DNA of 64,000 bases from UBA7672 sp963784415 (lineage in GTDB: Bacteria; Pseudomonadota; Alphaproteobacteria; Caulobacterales; Hyphomonadaceae), in the NCBI GenBank assembly GCA_963784415.1, contig CAWARK010000017.1, positions 1 through 64,000 on the forward strand, read 5' to 3'. Made by a program: the position numbers and the translations under genes. The notes under the pieces were generated by a model. That model had not been told where the DNA came from. It ran no database searches and saw only the letters and a list, made by a program, of their open reading frames with translations. Position 1 is the stretch's first letter; each line of letters starts with the position of its first letter. Below are positions 36,715 through 46,378 of this stretch, in pieces.

Positions 36715-38415
36715 ATGACAGCGATTGGCTGGGTTCAGATCGCGCTCTTTGTAGCGGTGGTGCTCGCGCTTGCGCGGCCCCTCGGGCTCTATATGGCCGC
36801 CGTGTTCGAAGGGCGTCGCACCTTCTTGTCGCCGGTGCTCGTGCCGGTCGAGCGCGGCTTCTACGCGCTGGCGGGCGTCAAGACCGACAAGGAGCAGAGC
36901 TGGAAAGGTTATGCAGCCGCACTTGTGATGTTCAACTTCCTGTCGGTCGTCACGCTTTTCCTGATCCTACGCTTCCAGAATCTGCTGCCGTTCAATCCGC
37001 AGGGTTTCGCAGGCCTGTCGCCCGAGCTTGCGCTCAACACGTCGGTCAGCTTCGTCACCAACACGAACTGGCAGGCCTACAGCGGCGAGACGGCGATGAG
37101 CCATTTCTCGCAGATGGCTGGCCTCGCCGTTCACAACTTCCTTTCGGCCGCGACGGGCATTGCCGTCGCAATCGCTTTCGCGCGCGGATTTGCGCGCAAG
37201 AGCGCTGCGACGATAGGGTCCTTCTGGCTCGATATCACGCGCGCGACGCTCTACATTCTGCTGCCGATTGCGATCTTCTTCGCGATCTACCTGATCTGGT
37301 CGGGTATTCCCCAGACCTTGGCGGGCGGCGCCATGGCGACGACCCTCGAAGGCGCCAAGCAGGATCTGGCGATGGGGCCGATGGCTTCCCAGATCGCGAT
37401 CAAGATGCTTGGCACAAATGGCGGCGGCTTCCTCAATGCCAATGCTGCGCACCCGTTCGAGAACCCGAATGCGATTTCAAACTTTATCCAGATGATCTCG
37501 ATTTTCGCCATCGGCGCGGGCCTCACCATCACGTTCGGCAAGATGGTGGGCAATGAGCGCCAGGGCTGGGCAATCCTCGGCGCCATGGCGCTCATGTTCC
37601 TTGTTGGCGTCGGCGTCTGCTACTGGGCCGAGACCCAGACGACGCCGGCCCTTGCTGCTGCGCATGTCAATGCGCTGGCTGGCAACATGGAGGGCAAGGA
37701 GGTCCGGTTCGGCCTTTCTGCGTCGGCCTTGTTCGCAGTCATTACGACGGCGGCGTCCTGCGGCGCGGTCAACGCCATGCACGACAGCTTCACCGCGATC
37801 GGTGGGATGGTCCCGCTGGTCAACATCCAGATGGGCGAAGTGGTCGTCGGCGGCGTCGGCGCGGGTTTCTACGGGATCCTGCTATTCGTGATCCTGGCGA
37901 TCTTCATTGCGGGCCTGATGGTGGGCCGGACGCCCTCCTTCCTCGGCAAGAAAATCGAGGCGAAGGAAGTGAAGCTCGTGGTCCTGGCGACTTTCGCCTC
38001 CCCGCTGATCATTATCCTCATGACGGGGCTTGCAGCCGCCACCAGCTGGGGGCAGGCGGGACCGCTCAACGTGGGTCCGCACGGCTTTTCGGAAATACTG
38101 TATGCGTACTCCTCCGGAGCCGGCAACAATGGCTCGGCCTTCGGCGGCCTTACCGCAAGCACGCCGTTTTACTGCTACACGATCGCGATCGCGATGCTCA
38201 TCGGCCGGTTTGTGATGATCATCCCAGCCCTCGCTGTCGCCGGGGCGCTCGCCGCTAAGCCGTCGACACCGGAGACGTCCGGCACGTTCCCGACGCGCGG
38301 CCTGCTGTTCATTCTGCTGGTAGTGTCGGTGATCATCATTGAAGCCGCGCTCACTTTCTTCCCGGCATTGGCGCTCGGCCCGATCGTCGAAGCCGCCGCC
38401 AACCGTCTGTTCTAA
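36715..38415 (+). CDS. kdpA: KdpA, potassium channel-like subunit
   Basis: 566 residues, many transmembrane helices, member of the SKT superfamily. Selectivity-filter-like loops are present, including TNTNWQAYSGE, GTNGGGFLNANAAHPFENP and GAGNNGSAFGGL. It binds K+ from the periplasm and passes it to KdpB. Usual length for the family. It is followed after 11 bases by kdpB. The high-affinity Kdp pump is normally induced by K+ limitation through KdpDE, both encoded downstream. Confidence 0.97.
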   Translation: MTAIGWVQIALFVAVVLALARPLGLYMAAVFEGRRTFLSPVLVPVERGFYALAGVKTDKEQSWKGYAAALVMFNFLSVVTLFLILRFQNLLPFNPQGFAGLSPELALNTSVSFVTNTNWQAYSGETAMSHFSQMAGLAVHNFLSAATGIAVAIAFARGFARKSAATIGSFWLDITRATLYILLPIAIFFAIYLIWSGIPQTLAGGAMATTLEGAKQDLAMGPMASQIAIKMLGTNGGGFLNANAAHPFENPNAISNFIQMISIFAIGAGLTITFGKMVGNERQGWAILGAMALMFLVGVGVCYWAETQTTPALAAAHVNALAGNMEGKEVRFGLSASALFAVITTAASCGAVNAMHDSFTAIGGMVPLVNIQMGEVVVGGVGAGFYGILLFVILAIFIAGLMVGRTPSFLGKKIEAKEVKLVVLATFASPLIIILMTGLAAATSWGQAGPLNVGPHGFSEILYAYSSGAGNNGSAFGGLTASTPFYCYTIAIAMLIGRFVMIIPALAVAGALAAKPSTPETSGTFPTRGLLFILLVVSVIIIEAALTFFPALALGPIVEAAANRLF

Positions 38416-38426
38416 CGAGGACCCCA

Positions 38427-40496
38427 ATGGTCACGAATGCCAACGACAAGAAGAAGCCGATTTCGCTGTTCGAGCCGACGATCGTCGGGCCAGCGTTCTT
38501 CGCTTCCTTCGCCAAGCTCAATCCGCTGACGCTTTGGCGGAATCCGGTCGTCTTCGCCATCGAACTGATGGCGGTCTACGTCACAGTACTCTTTGTGCGC
38601 GACGTCGCGACAGGCGGCGCAGAAACACTGTTCTCGGGGCAAATCGCCTTCTGGCTGTGGGCGACGGTACTGTTTGCGGCGTTCGCCGAAGCGATCGCCG
38701 AAGGCCGTGGCAAGGCGCAGGCCGCAAGCTTGCGTCGCGCGCGCGCTGAGCTGATGGCGCGCCGGATACTGAACGGCATCGCACAACCGCCCGTCTCGGC
38801 CTCCGACCTTAAGCTCAACGACGTGATTGAGGTGGTGGCTGGCGAAGTTGTTCCAGCAGACGGTGAAGTGATCGAGGGTATCGCCACAATCGATGAATCC
38901 GCAATTACGGGTGAGTCCGCGCCGGTCATCCGCGAGAGCGGAGGAGACCGGTCTGCCGTAACGGCTGGCACGCGTGTCCTGTCCGACCGTATTCTTGTCC
39001 GCGTCACTGCCATCCAGGGATCGACCTTCCTGGATCGAATGATTGCGCTGGTTGAAGGCGCCTCACGCGGCAAGACTCCCAACGAGATCGCACTTGGCGT
39101 GCTGCTCGCCGGCCTTTCACTGATTTTCGTCCTCGCTGTCGCCACCATTCCGGCGTTTGCGGCCTATGCAAAGGGCAGCGTCAGCATGGTAGCCCTCGCC
39201 TCGCTGTTCATTGCACTGATCCCGACGACCATCGGCGGGCTTCTCTCCGCCATTGGCATTGCCGGGATGGACCGCCTGGTCCGTTTCAACGTGCTCGCGA
39301 CGTCCGGCCGCGCGGTCGAGGCGGCCGGCGACGTTGACGTGCTTTTGCTCGACAAGACAGGCACCATCACCCTTGGCGACCGTCAGGCCGTCGCCTTTAT
39401 CCCTGCGCCAGGCATTGATGAGCGCGCTTTGGCCGACGCCGCTCAGCTTGCCTCGCTATCGGATGATACGCCCGAGGGGCGATCCATCGTCGTGCTGGCG
39501 AAGGAGAAGTTCGGCATGCGAGGGCGGGAGATGACTGCGGCCAACGCGAAGTTCGTGCCGTTCTCTGCTCACACACGGATGAGCGGCGTCGATCTTGCCG
39601 ATGGTCAAATCCGGAAAGGCGCCGTCGACTCGATCCTCACCTACGTCGCGTCGCGTTCTGATGCGCGACCCATCCCCGGCGAACTCAAGGCTGCCGCCGA
39701 CATGATCGCTCGCCAAGGCGGCACGCCCCTTGCCGTTGCGCGGGATGGCGTGGTCCTGGGGATCGTCCATCTCAAGGACGTGGTCAAGGGCGGCGTCAAG
39801 GAACGCTTCGCAGAGCTCCGAGCCATGGGCATTCGCACCGTCATGATCACGGGCGACAACCCACTTACCGCGGCGGCCATCGCCGCCGAAGCCGGTGTGG
39901 ACGATTTCCTCGCGCAGGCAACCCCTGAGGATAAGCTCGCGCTTATTCGTAAGGAACAGGCAGGCGGCAAGCTGGTCGCCATGTGCGGCGATGGCACCAA
40001 CGATGCGCCGGCGCTCGCCCAGGCCGATGTCGGCGTCGCCATGCAGACCGGCACGCCCGCCGCCCGCGAAGCAGGCAACATGGTCGATCTCGACAGCGAC
40101 CCGACCAAGCTCATCGAGATCGTCGCCATCGGGAAGCAGCTACTGATGACGCGTGGCTCGCTGACAACCTTCTCGATCGCCAACGACGTGGCGAAGTATT
40201 TCGCGATCATTCCGGCGATGTTCGTCGTGCTCTATCCGGAGCTGAGCGCTCTTGACGTGCTGCACATGTCAAGCGGACCAGGCGACAACAGTGCCATTCT
40301 TTCTGCGATCATTTTTAACGCGTTGATAATCCCGGCACTGATCCCGCTTGCCCTGAAAGGCGTTGCATGGAAGCCAGCGCCCGCGGGCAAGCTTCTCTCG
40401 CGAAACCTCCTCATCTACGGATTGGGCGGCGTTATCCTTCCTTTCATCGGCATCAAGGCGATCGATCTTGTCGTCTCCGCCGTCGGTCTAGCTTAA
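38427..40496 (+). CDS. kdpB: KdpB, P-type ATPase subunit
   Basis: 689 residues, P-type ATPase. The actuator motif TGESAPV, the phosphorylation site DKTGTITLG, and the hinge and Mg2+ motifs MITGDNPLTAAAIA and MCGDGTNDAPALA are intact. It hydrolyses ATP to drive K+ uptake with KdpA. The kdpC start lies 12 bases downstream. Length and motifs are standard. Confidence 0.97.
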   Translation: MVTNANDKKKPISLFEPTIVGPAFFASFAKLNPLTLWRNPVVFAIELMAVYVTVLFVRDVATGGAETLFSGQIAFWLWATVLFAAFAEAIAEGRGKAQAASLRRARAELMARRILNGIAQPPVSASDLKLNDVIEVVAGEVVPADGEVIEGIATIDESAITGESAPVIRESGGDRSAVTAGTRVLSDRILVRVTAIQGSTFLDRMIALVEGASRGKTPNEIALGVLLAGLSLIFVLAVATIPAFAAYAKGSVSMVALASLFIALIPTTIGGLLSAIGIAGMDRLVRFNVLATSGRAVEAAGDVDVLLLDKTGTITLGDRQAVAFIPAPGIDERALADAAQLASLSDDTPEGRSIVVLAKEKFGMRGREMTAANAKFVPFSAHTRMSGVDLADGQIRKGAVDSILTYVASRSDARPIPGELKAAADMIARQGGTPLAVARDGVVLGIVHLKDVVKGGVKERFAELRAMGIRTVMITGDNPLTAAAIAAEAGVDDFLAQATPEDKLALIRKEQAGGKLVAMCGDGTNDAPALAQADVGVAMQTGTPAAREAGNMVDLDSDPTKLIEIVAIGKQLLMTRGSLTTFSIANDVAKYFAIIPAMFVVLYPELSALDVLHMSSGPGDNSAILSAIIFNALIIPALIPLALKGVAWKPAPAGKLLSRNLLIYGLGGVILPFIGIKAIDLVVSAVGLA

Positions 40497-40508
40497 GGAC
40501 ACCGGGTC

Positions 40509-41081
40509 ATGTTGCAGCATCTTCGCGCTTCGGCGGTCATCCTGGGCCTCTTTACGCTCCTCTTGGGGATCGCCTATCCACTAGCCATGACCGGGATCGG
40601 CCAGTCGCTGTTTTCGAAACAAGCAAATGGCAGCCTGATCACGCGTGACGGGCAGGTCGTGGGGTCGGAACTCATCGGTCAGGCCTTTGCAGGTCCCACC
40701 TATTTCTGGGGCCGGCCATCGGCGGCAGGAGCAGGCTATGACGGTCGCTCATCGTCGGGCTCGAACCTCGGCCCTTCCTCGGCCAAGCTCGCCGAGAGGA
40801 TCGATGCAGATGTCGCGAAGTACGGCGTTCCGGCGAATGAGATTCCTTCCGACCTGCTGACCGCTTCTGGCTCTGGTCTGGACCCTGATATCTCGCCCGA
40901 GGGCGCGCGCTTCCAGGTAAAGCGCGTAGCCGCCGCTCGTGGTCTTGCGGAATCCGACGTCGCCCTTCTTGTCGAACGGGCGATCAAGCCGGCGCCTCTA
41001 GGCGTCCTTGGCGATCCGCGCGTGAATGTGCTGGAGCTCAATCTCGCGCTCGACGCGCTTTCAGGCGCAAGAACACAATGA
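40509..41081 (+). CDS. kdpC: KdpC, accessory subunit of the K+ ATPase
   Basis: 190 residues with one N-terminal transmembrane helix (ASAVILGLFTLLLGIAYPLA). The conserved periplasmic segments are FAGPTYFWGRPSA, YDGRSSSGSNLGPSS, SGLDPDISPEGA and GVLGDPRVNVLELN. KdpC anchors and stabilises the complex and affects ATP affinity. An 80-base gap separates it from kdpD, room for a separate weak promoter. Confidence 0.96.
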   Translation: MLQHLRASAVILGLFTLLLGIAYPLAMTGIGQSLFSKQANGSLITRDGQVVGSELIGQAFAGPTYFWGRPSAAGAGYDGRSSSGSNLGPSSAKLAERIDADVAKYGVPANEIPSDLLTASGSGLDPDISPEGARFQVKRVAAARGLAESDVALLVERAIKPAPLGVLGDPRVNVLELNLALDALSGARTQ

Positions 41082-41161
41082 CCCTACTGACGAAGACAAC
41101 TACGCGTTCCGGGCGTATGCTTTGAGGGTGACGGAAGCAGAAATTTAACCCTCGGAATTAC

Positions 41162-43885
41162 ATGCCGGAAGAGCAAATCAACGTTGAAAAGCGACCATCG
41201 CCCGAAGCGCTGTTGGAGGCCGCTCGCCGTGAGGAAAGCCGTGTTGGGCGACTGAAGATTTTTGTCGGCGCGGCGCCCGGCGTGGGTAAGACATACGAAA
41301 TGCTTCAGACAGCCAGCAATCGAAAAAGAGACGGCTATGATGTCGTCATCGGCGTGGTGGAAACGCATGGCCGCAAGGAAACCGCGGCGCTGTTGGAAGG
41401 GATGGAGATCATCCCGCGACGTCGGTTAGACTACCGTGGCCAATGGTTCGAGGAGATGGATCTCGATGCCATCATCGCCCGGCGACCGCAGATCGTCCTG
41501 GTCGATGAACTCGCCCACAGCAACGCACCGGGAAGCCGGCATCCTAAACGCTATCTCGACGTGCAGGACATTCTAGACGCAGGCATCGACGTCTATTCGA
41601 CTGTCAACGTTCAGCACATCGAGAGCCTCAATGACGTCGTCGCCCAGATTACGCGCGTTCGCGTCCAGGAGACCGTTCCCGACTCAGTCTTCGACAAGGC
41701 CAATGAGGTCAAGCTCGTCGACCTTACGCCAGCTGACCTGATTCAGCGTTTGAAGGAGGGCAAGGTCTACGTTCCCAAGCAGGCCGAACGCGCACTTGAG
41801 AATTTTTTCTCCCCGACCAAGCTCACAGCGCTTCGCGAGCTCGCGCTACGCCGCACCGCCGACAGGGTCGATGACCAGCTGCTGAGCCAGATGCAGGCTC
41901 ACGCCATCGAAGGGCCCTGGGCGGCAGGTGAGCGCATTCTGGTGTGCGTTAGTGAGGATCCGCGCACCGCCGGTCTCGTGCGCTATGCCAAGCGATTGAC
42001 CGATCGCCTGCATGGCCAATGGACCGCGCTCTACCTCGAGACGCAACGCAACCAGGATCTGAGCGAAGAACAACGCGACCGCATCGCCGACACGCTTCGC
42101 CTGGCTCAGGCGCTCGAAGGGGAGGCCGTCACAATACCTGGTGGCGGCGGGCGTATCGCGGATGATATCCTCGACTACGCCCGCGACAACAACGTCACCC
42201 AGATCATTATTGGAAAATCCTCGCGCTCGCGCTGGTTCGAGATCGTGAATGGCTCCGTCGTTCACGACCTGGTTCGGCGTGCGGGAAACATCGGCGTCCA
42301 TGTCATCGCGGGCGATGAAATCGCAGGCGATCCCATCCCGCGCAAGACGGTGGCCGCGGCCGTCGCCCCGAAGCCGTTCAATACCGTGGCCTACCTGACC
42401 GCCGCGGGATCGGTCGCAGCAGCCCTTGTTGTCGGCGAACTGATCCAGCCGCTGGTAGGAATCGAAAGCGTCGATCTGGTGTTTCTGACCGCAATCATCG
42501 GCACGGCCGTGCGGTTCGGGCTTTGGCCGTCGATCGCCGCTAGCGTCATGGCTTCGCTCTGCTACAATTTTTTCTTCATGCCGCCGCTCTACACGTTCAC
42601 CATCGCCGACCCGAGAAACGTTTCGGCGTTCATCGCCTTCCTGGTGGTAGGAATCGTCGTCTCCCAGCTCGCGGCGCGCGTTCGCAAACTGGCAGTCACA
42701 GCCGTCGGACGGGCCCGGACGACCGAGTCACTCTACGCGTTCAGCAAGAAGTTGGCAGGCGTAGGCGCATTGGACGACGTGCTCTGGGCGGCAGCCCATC
42801 AGGCGGCGATGATGCTAAAGGTTCGGGTCGTTTTGTTGCTGCCTGAGGACGGTGCAATTGCAGTCAAGGCGGGCTATCCGCCTGAAGACACGCTCGACAG
42901 CGCGGACCTTGCCGCCGCGCGATGGGCCTGGGAGAACAACCGTCCCGCGGGCAGGGGCGCGGATACGCTTCCCGGCGCCAAGCGCTTGTTTCTCCCAATG
43001 CGAACCGGCCGCGGACCGGTTGGCATTGTTGGTATCGACAGTGATCGAATTGGGCCGTTGCTGACACCAGACGAACGCCGTTTGCTCGACGCTCTGACGG
43101 ACCAGACAGCACTCGCGATTGAACGCGTTCATCTGGTCGATGATATGGATCGGGTACAACGCAGCGTCGAAGCGGAGCGGCTTCGCTCTGCGTTGCTGAC
43201 GTCTCTCTCACATGATCTGAAGACGCCGCTTGCGGCGGTCATCGGAACTGCCGGCACGCTGCGAGATTATTCCAGCAAGTTGAACGACGGCCAAAAGACT
43301 GAGCTGCTCCAGCAGATCATCGACGAATCCGAGCGGCTCAACCGATTCATCGCGAACCTGCTCGACATGACCAAGCTCGAATCGGGAGCGGTGGTTCCGA
43401 AAGCATCACTTTACGACGTCAGCGAAGTGATCGGTGGAGCGCTCCGTCGCACCGAGCGCATACTGGCGCGCCATCGCATTGCCCTGGATCTCGAACCGAA
43501 CCTGCCGATGCTTTCGCTTGATCCGGTGTTGTTTGAGCAGGTCCTGTTCAATTTGTTGGACAATGCAGCGAAATACGCGCCCGACAGCACGACGATCCGG
43601 TTAACCGGCCGTCGGGAGGGGCCCTCAGTCTGCATTCAAATCCTCGACGAAGGAGAGGGTGTTCCGCCTTCAGATTTCGAGCTGATCTTCGACAAATTCT
43701 ATCGCGCACAAAAGGTGGACCACGTCCGCGCAGGCACCGGCCTCGGGCTTGCGATCTCGCGTGGGTTTGTCGAAGCGATGCGCGGTACTATCTCCGCGTC
43801 CAACCGGACGGATCGATCAGGCGCAGTTTTCACGATCCGGTTCCCGATCCCGCCGCAGGGCCAACGCGTGGATGAAACGCAATGA
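41162..43885 (+). CDS. kdpD: KdpD, potassium-responsive sensor histidine kinase
   Basis: 907 residues. The N-terminal KdpD domain has Walker A (GAAPGVGKTYEML) and VDELAHSNAPGSRHPKRY, then a universal-stress-like domain (ILVCVSEDPRTAGLVRYAKR). Four transmembrane helices follow at about residues 400-510, then a GAF-like domain and the kinase core: H box SLSHDLKTPLAAVIG, N box NLLDNAAKYAP, and GTGLGLAISRG. It senses low K+ and phosphorylates KdpE. The stop overlaps the kdpE start by 4 bases (ATGA), so the two are coupled. Confidence 0.96.
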   Translation: MPEEQINVEKRPSPEALLEAARREESRVGRLKIFVGAAPGVGKTYEMLQTASNRKRDGYDVVIGVVETHGRKETAALLEGMEIIPRRRLDYRGQWFEEMDLDAIIARRPQIVLVDELAHSNAPGSRHPKRYLDVQDILDAGIDVYSTVNVQHIESLNDVVAQITRVRVQETVPDSVFDKANEVKLVDLTPADLIQRLKEGKVYVPKQAERALENFFSPTKLTALRELALRRTADRVDDQLLSQMQAHAIEGPWAAGERILVCVSEDPRTAGLVRYAKRLTDRLHGQWTALYLETQRNQDLSEEQRDRIADTLRLAQALEGEAVTIPGGGGRIADDILDYARDNNVTQIIIGKSSRSRWFEIVNGSVVHDLVRRAGNIGVHVIAGDEIAGDPIPRKTVAAAVAPKPFNTVAYLTAAGSVAAALVVGELIQPLVGIESVDLVFLTAIIGTAVRFGLWPSIAASVMASLCYNFFFMPPLYTFTIADPRNVSAFIAFLVVGIVVSQLAARVRKLAVTAVGRARTTESLYAFSKKLAGVGALDDVLWAAAHQAAMMLKVRVVLLLPEDGAIAVKAGYPPEDTLDSADLAAARWAWENNRPAGRGADTLPGAKRLFLPMRTGRGPVGIVGIDSDRIGPLLTPDERRLLDALTDQTALAIERVHLVDDMDRVQRSVEAERLRSALLTSLSHDLKTPLAAVIGTAGTLRDYSSKLNDGQKTELLQQIIDESERLNRFIANLLDMTKLESGAVVPKASLYDVSEVIGGALRRTERILARHRIALDLEPNLPMLSLDPVLFEQVLFNLLDNAAKYAPDSTTIRLTGRREGPSVCIQILDEGEGVPPSDFELIFDKFYRAQKVDHVRAGTGLGLAISRGFVEAMRGTISASNRTDRSGAVFTIRFPIPPQGQRVDETQ

Positions 43886-44571
43886 GCGCGGCCCCTCTCA
43901 AAATCCTGATCGTCGATGACGAGCCCCCAATCCGCAAACTTCTTCGCCTCGGTTTGGCCGCGCACGGCTATGAAGTGCTGGAAGCGACCAATGGAAAGAC
44001 CGCGCTTGCCACGCTGGCGAAATCACCCGATCTGATCATTCTCGATCTCGGTCTTCCTGACGTTCAGGGCCTCGATCTTCTCAGGAAAATCCGAGAGCTG
44101 CATGAAAGCCTGCCCATCGTCGTGCTGTCGAGTCGAAGCGACGAAGCGGGCAAGGTGGAAGCGCTAGACTTGGGCGCCGACGACTATGTTACCAAGCCCT
44201 TCGGCCTTGAAGAGCTGGTCGCAAGAATAAGAGCGGCGCTCCGTCACCAGCTGCAGGTTCATGGCGAAAGACCTGTCTTCCGACTTGATGATCTTTCGGT
44301 CGACCTTGTCCGCCGCATCGTGAAGCGAGGCGAACAAGATGTGAAGCTTTCGCCCAAAGAGTACGATCTCCTGCGTCTATTGGTCCAACACGCGGGCAAG
44401 GTGCTGACGCATAAATTCCTGCTATCGAACCTGTGGGACGACCCACCAGACGCTCAGTACCTGCGCGTCTATGTCCGTCAGTTGAGGCAGAAAATCGAGG
44501 CCGATCCGGAGCGTCCGCACTACCTTCTTACTGAGACGGGAATCGGTTACCGGCTGCGCGCACCGGACTGA
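43882..44571 (+). CDS. kdpE: KdpE, response regulator of kdp
   Basis: 229 residues, OmpR family. The receiver domain has acidic pocket DDE, phospho-Asp in ILDLGLPDV and Lys in VTKPFG. A winged-helix DNA-binding domain follows (LSPKEYDLLRLLVQHAGKVL, YVRQLRQKIE). It should activate the kdp promoter, probably in 36258-36498; no consensus box was recognised by eye there. Followed by the ptsN homologue after 70 bases. Confidence 0.95.
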   Translation: MSAAPLKILIVDDEPPIRKLLRLGLAAHGYEVLEATNGKTALATLAKSPDLIILDLGLPDVQGLDLLRKIRELHESLPIVVLSSRSDEAGKVEALDLGADDYVTKPFGLEELVARIRAALRHQLQVHGERPVFRLDDLSVDLVRRIVKRGEQDVKLSPKEYDLLRLLVQHAGKVLTHKFLLSNLWDDPPDAQYLRVYVRQLRQKIEADPERPHYLLTETGIGYRLRAPD

Positions 44572-44641
44572 GCGCACGAATTGTATGGAAGACCACAGAA
44601 CCGGCCGCAGACACTGTGGCCCCGGTGGCGCTGGAGTTACC

Positions 44642-45088
44642 ATGACTATCGACGAGCTGGTTTCGCCGGACGATGTGATTGTCGGGATGAGAGCGTCCGA
44701 CAAGGCGCGCCTTTTGACGGAACTTGCGACGCAGGCGGCCGTAAAACTGCAGATTAGTGTCGATGATGTTGTGCAGGAGTTGGTACGGCGCGAGGCGCTG
44801 GGGTCAACTGGCCTGGGTAGCGGCATAGCGCTACCGCACGCGAGAATGGCCCAAGTCGGGAAGCCGTTCGGTCTCATCGCGCGTCTTAAGAAACCTATCG
44901 AGTTTGATGCGATCGATGGCAAACCCATCGATATTGCAGTCCTCGTCCTTCTTCCGGCCGGTCCGCAGGCTGACCAACTCAATGCGCTAGCCTGTGTTGC
45001 GCGTGTCCTGAGAGAACCCAGCAAGCTTGATCGGCTTCGCGATGCCAAGGACGGAGCCGAACTGTATCGCGAGCTCGTAGGCCCATAG
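44642..45088 (+). CDS. ptsN: PtsN-like EIIA(Ntr) regulatory phosphocarrier
   Basis: 148 residues from the ATG at 44642 (MTIDELVSPDDVIVGMRASD); an upstream start at 44585 adds a non-conserved tail. The PTS EIIA type-2 fold shows the phospho-His site in GIALPHARM and the pattern EALGSTGLGSG before it. EIIA(Ntr) proteins are regulators in a sugar-independent PTS; in E. coli the dephosphorylated form binds KdpD and stimulates it, and in rhizobia it also affects Kdp. Placement directly after kdpE suggests a dedicated partner of this KdpD. In most genomes ptsN sits by rpoN, so this may be a second copy. Confidence 0.85.
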   Translation: MTIDELVSPDDVIVGMRASDKARLLTELATQAAVKLQISVDDVVQELVRREALGSTGLGSGIALPHARMAQVGKPFGLIARLKKPIEFDAIDGKPIDIAVLVLLPAGPQADQLNALACVARVLREPSKLDRLRDAKDGAELYRELVGP

Positions 45089-45783
45089 ACGAATAGTAGA
45101 CCTTAGCGAATAGGTGACGTCCCATTGTTGTCGGGCGTTGAAGCGCCGCGCGGCACGTTGATGGGTAGTCCTCAATCTGAGTGCGCATCGCATTTCCTCG
45201 ACCCTATTTCATAGCGCTGCGAACCACATCGATTTCCTGCCGACGGCATAACTCAGCATGTGTGGGCGGCGATCACGCTCGTACTCATTTCGCCGATCCA
45301 CGTGAGGCAACGGGGGCGCTGCTCGCGGCGCTCTCGGGATCGGTTACGCGCCGACTGATCCAATCAAGGCGCTGTTCAGGAGCGCGGTGCTCAAGGGAAT
45401 CATTGCTGTTCCCATACTCTGCCCATGACAATTGTCGTATCGCGACGCCAAGAGATGAGCGATTTCATCGCGACGTCGAGCTAGCGCGTGCTTGGCTAGA
45501 GGGCGACAGCCGCGATGGCGGCTGCGGCAGTGACGACAATGATAATGCAGCAGTGGCGTGACGGCCCGCGAATGCGCCATTCGCAATTGATGACTGACCT
45601 GGGTTTGGCTGCGCGCGACGGATGACAGGGATGAGGCGAGGCTCGACCGAGTTCGTTGGGGCAGAATGACTGGCTGGATTTGATTCGCCCATCCGGATCG
45701 CCACGCTCCGGGTGACAGCGGACTCGGATGATATGGGCTATCGAAAGGTATAGGCTCGTTGGGTTAGTCAGATGGAGAGGCAA
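45089..45783. other. Degenerate intergenic region containing an Nramp relic
   Basis: About 700 bases without an intact gene. The middle holds the Nramp C-terminal relic (45340-45560). The right part, about 45590-45740, resembles dispersed alphaproteobacterial intergenic repeats: its minus-strand translation gives strings such as CHPERGDPDGR and CHPSRAAKPRS. Confidence 0.5.
45340..45560 (+). pseudogene. C-terminal relic of an Nramp-type divalent metal transporter
   Basis: Three frames give successive pieces in the right order: IGYAPTDPIKALFRSAVLKG and IIAVPIL, then MTIVVSRRQEMSDFIATSS and RVLGW, then ATAAMAAAAVTTMIM. Together they match the end of the Nramp (MntH-like) family, whose C-terminus typically reads DPIKAL-SAV-NG-AVP, then M-LMASR...LGW-ATA. 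At least two frameshifts and a stop separate the pieces, and the first three quarters of the gene are absent. Nramp proteins import Mn2+ or Fe2+. It is a clear pseudogene. Confidence 0.6.
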
Positions 45784-46194
45784 ATGACCGTCGTTGACTT
45801 GGGCGCGCGTACGCGAACTTTAGCTCGTATCGTCGGACCCTACCTGGTGGTGCTTTCGGCGATGCTGGTCACTCGCCGTGACAATCTGCCAGAGTTGTTG
45901 CCGGCTTTCATGCAGGAAGCCCCTCTTGTCCTCGCCACCGGGGCGTTCACGCTGATGGCGGGCCTAGTCATGATTGCTATGCACCATCACTGGACGAGGC
46001 CGGCGGCGATAGTGATCTCGCTGATTGGGATCGTCGCAGCGCTCAAGGGCGCGTCATTGATGATAGCTCCAGGTCTGGGCGTCGAGATGACGAGTGCGGC
46101 GGTGAACTCACCGCTCATACTCATGGCCGCTGCAGGGGCTGCACTTCTGGTCGGCCTTTGGCTCAGCTTCGTAGGTTGGCTGTCGAAGTCTTGA
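45784..46194 (+). CDS. Small integral membrane protein, function unknown
   Basis: 136 residues from the ATG at 45784, chosen because GGAGAGG lies 4-5 bases upstream; an ATG at 45772 is possible. Four hydrophobic segments are visible (IVGPYLVVLSAMLV, APLVLATGAFTLMAGLVMIA, PAAIVISLIGIVAALKGASL, PLILMAAAGAALLVGLWLSF), with a HHH cluster in the loop after helix 2. No enzyme motif. It looks like a real gene by codon use and ribosome site, but the family is not recognised. Confidence 0.6.
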   Translation: MTVVDLGARTRTLARIVGPYLVVLSAMLVTRRDNLPELLPAFMQEAPLVLATGAFTLMAGLVMIAMHHHWTRPAAIVISLIGIVAALKGASLMIAPGLGVEMTSAAVNSPLILMAAAGAALLVGLWLSFVGWLSKS

Positions 46195-46213
46195 CCGCAG
46201 GCGGCAAATGTTG

Positions 46214-46243
46214 CGAACGGCTGTAATTGGGCGAGCTCCCGCC
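46214..46243 (+). repeat. Dispersed intergenic repeat, copy 1
   Basis: CGAACGGCTGTAATTGGGCG and AGCTCCCGCC in succession, 20 bases after the stop of the membrane-protein gene. Compared with the copy at 48399 only four of 30 positions differ. Confidence 0.6.
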
Positions 46244-46378
46244 GCAACGCAGTACCGTCTCTGACTGGCCGCTTTCGATCAACTCAGTCGGATCGCCACA
46301 GTTTGCGCTTTGGAGATCTCGGGGCACTTCCCGGAAGGGCGGGGAAAGACAAGCAGCGCCTGACCGCTCAGGCTTTCA

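Noticed and set aside
45181..45561. 126-codon frame after the ptsN homologue
   Set aside because: It crosses the frames of the Nramp relic and does not match the family in a single frame; treated as a pseudogene remnant.
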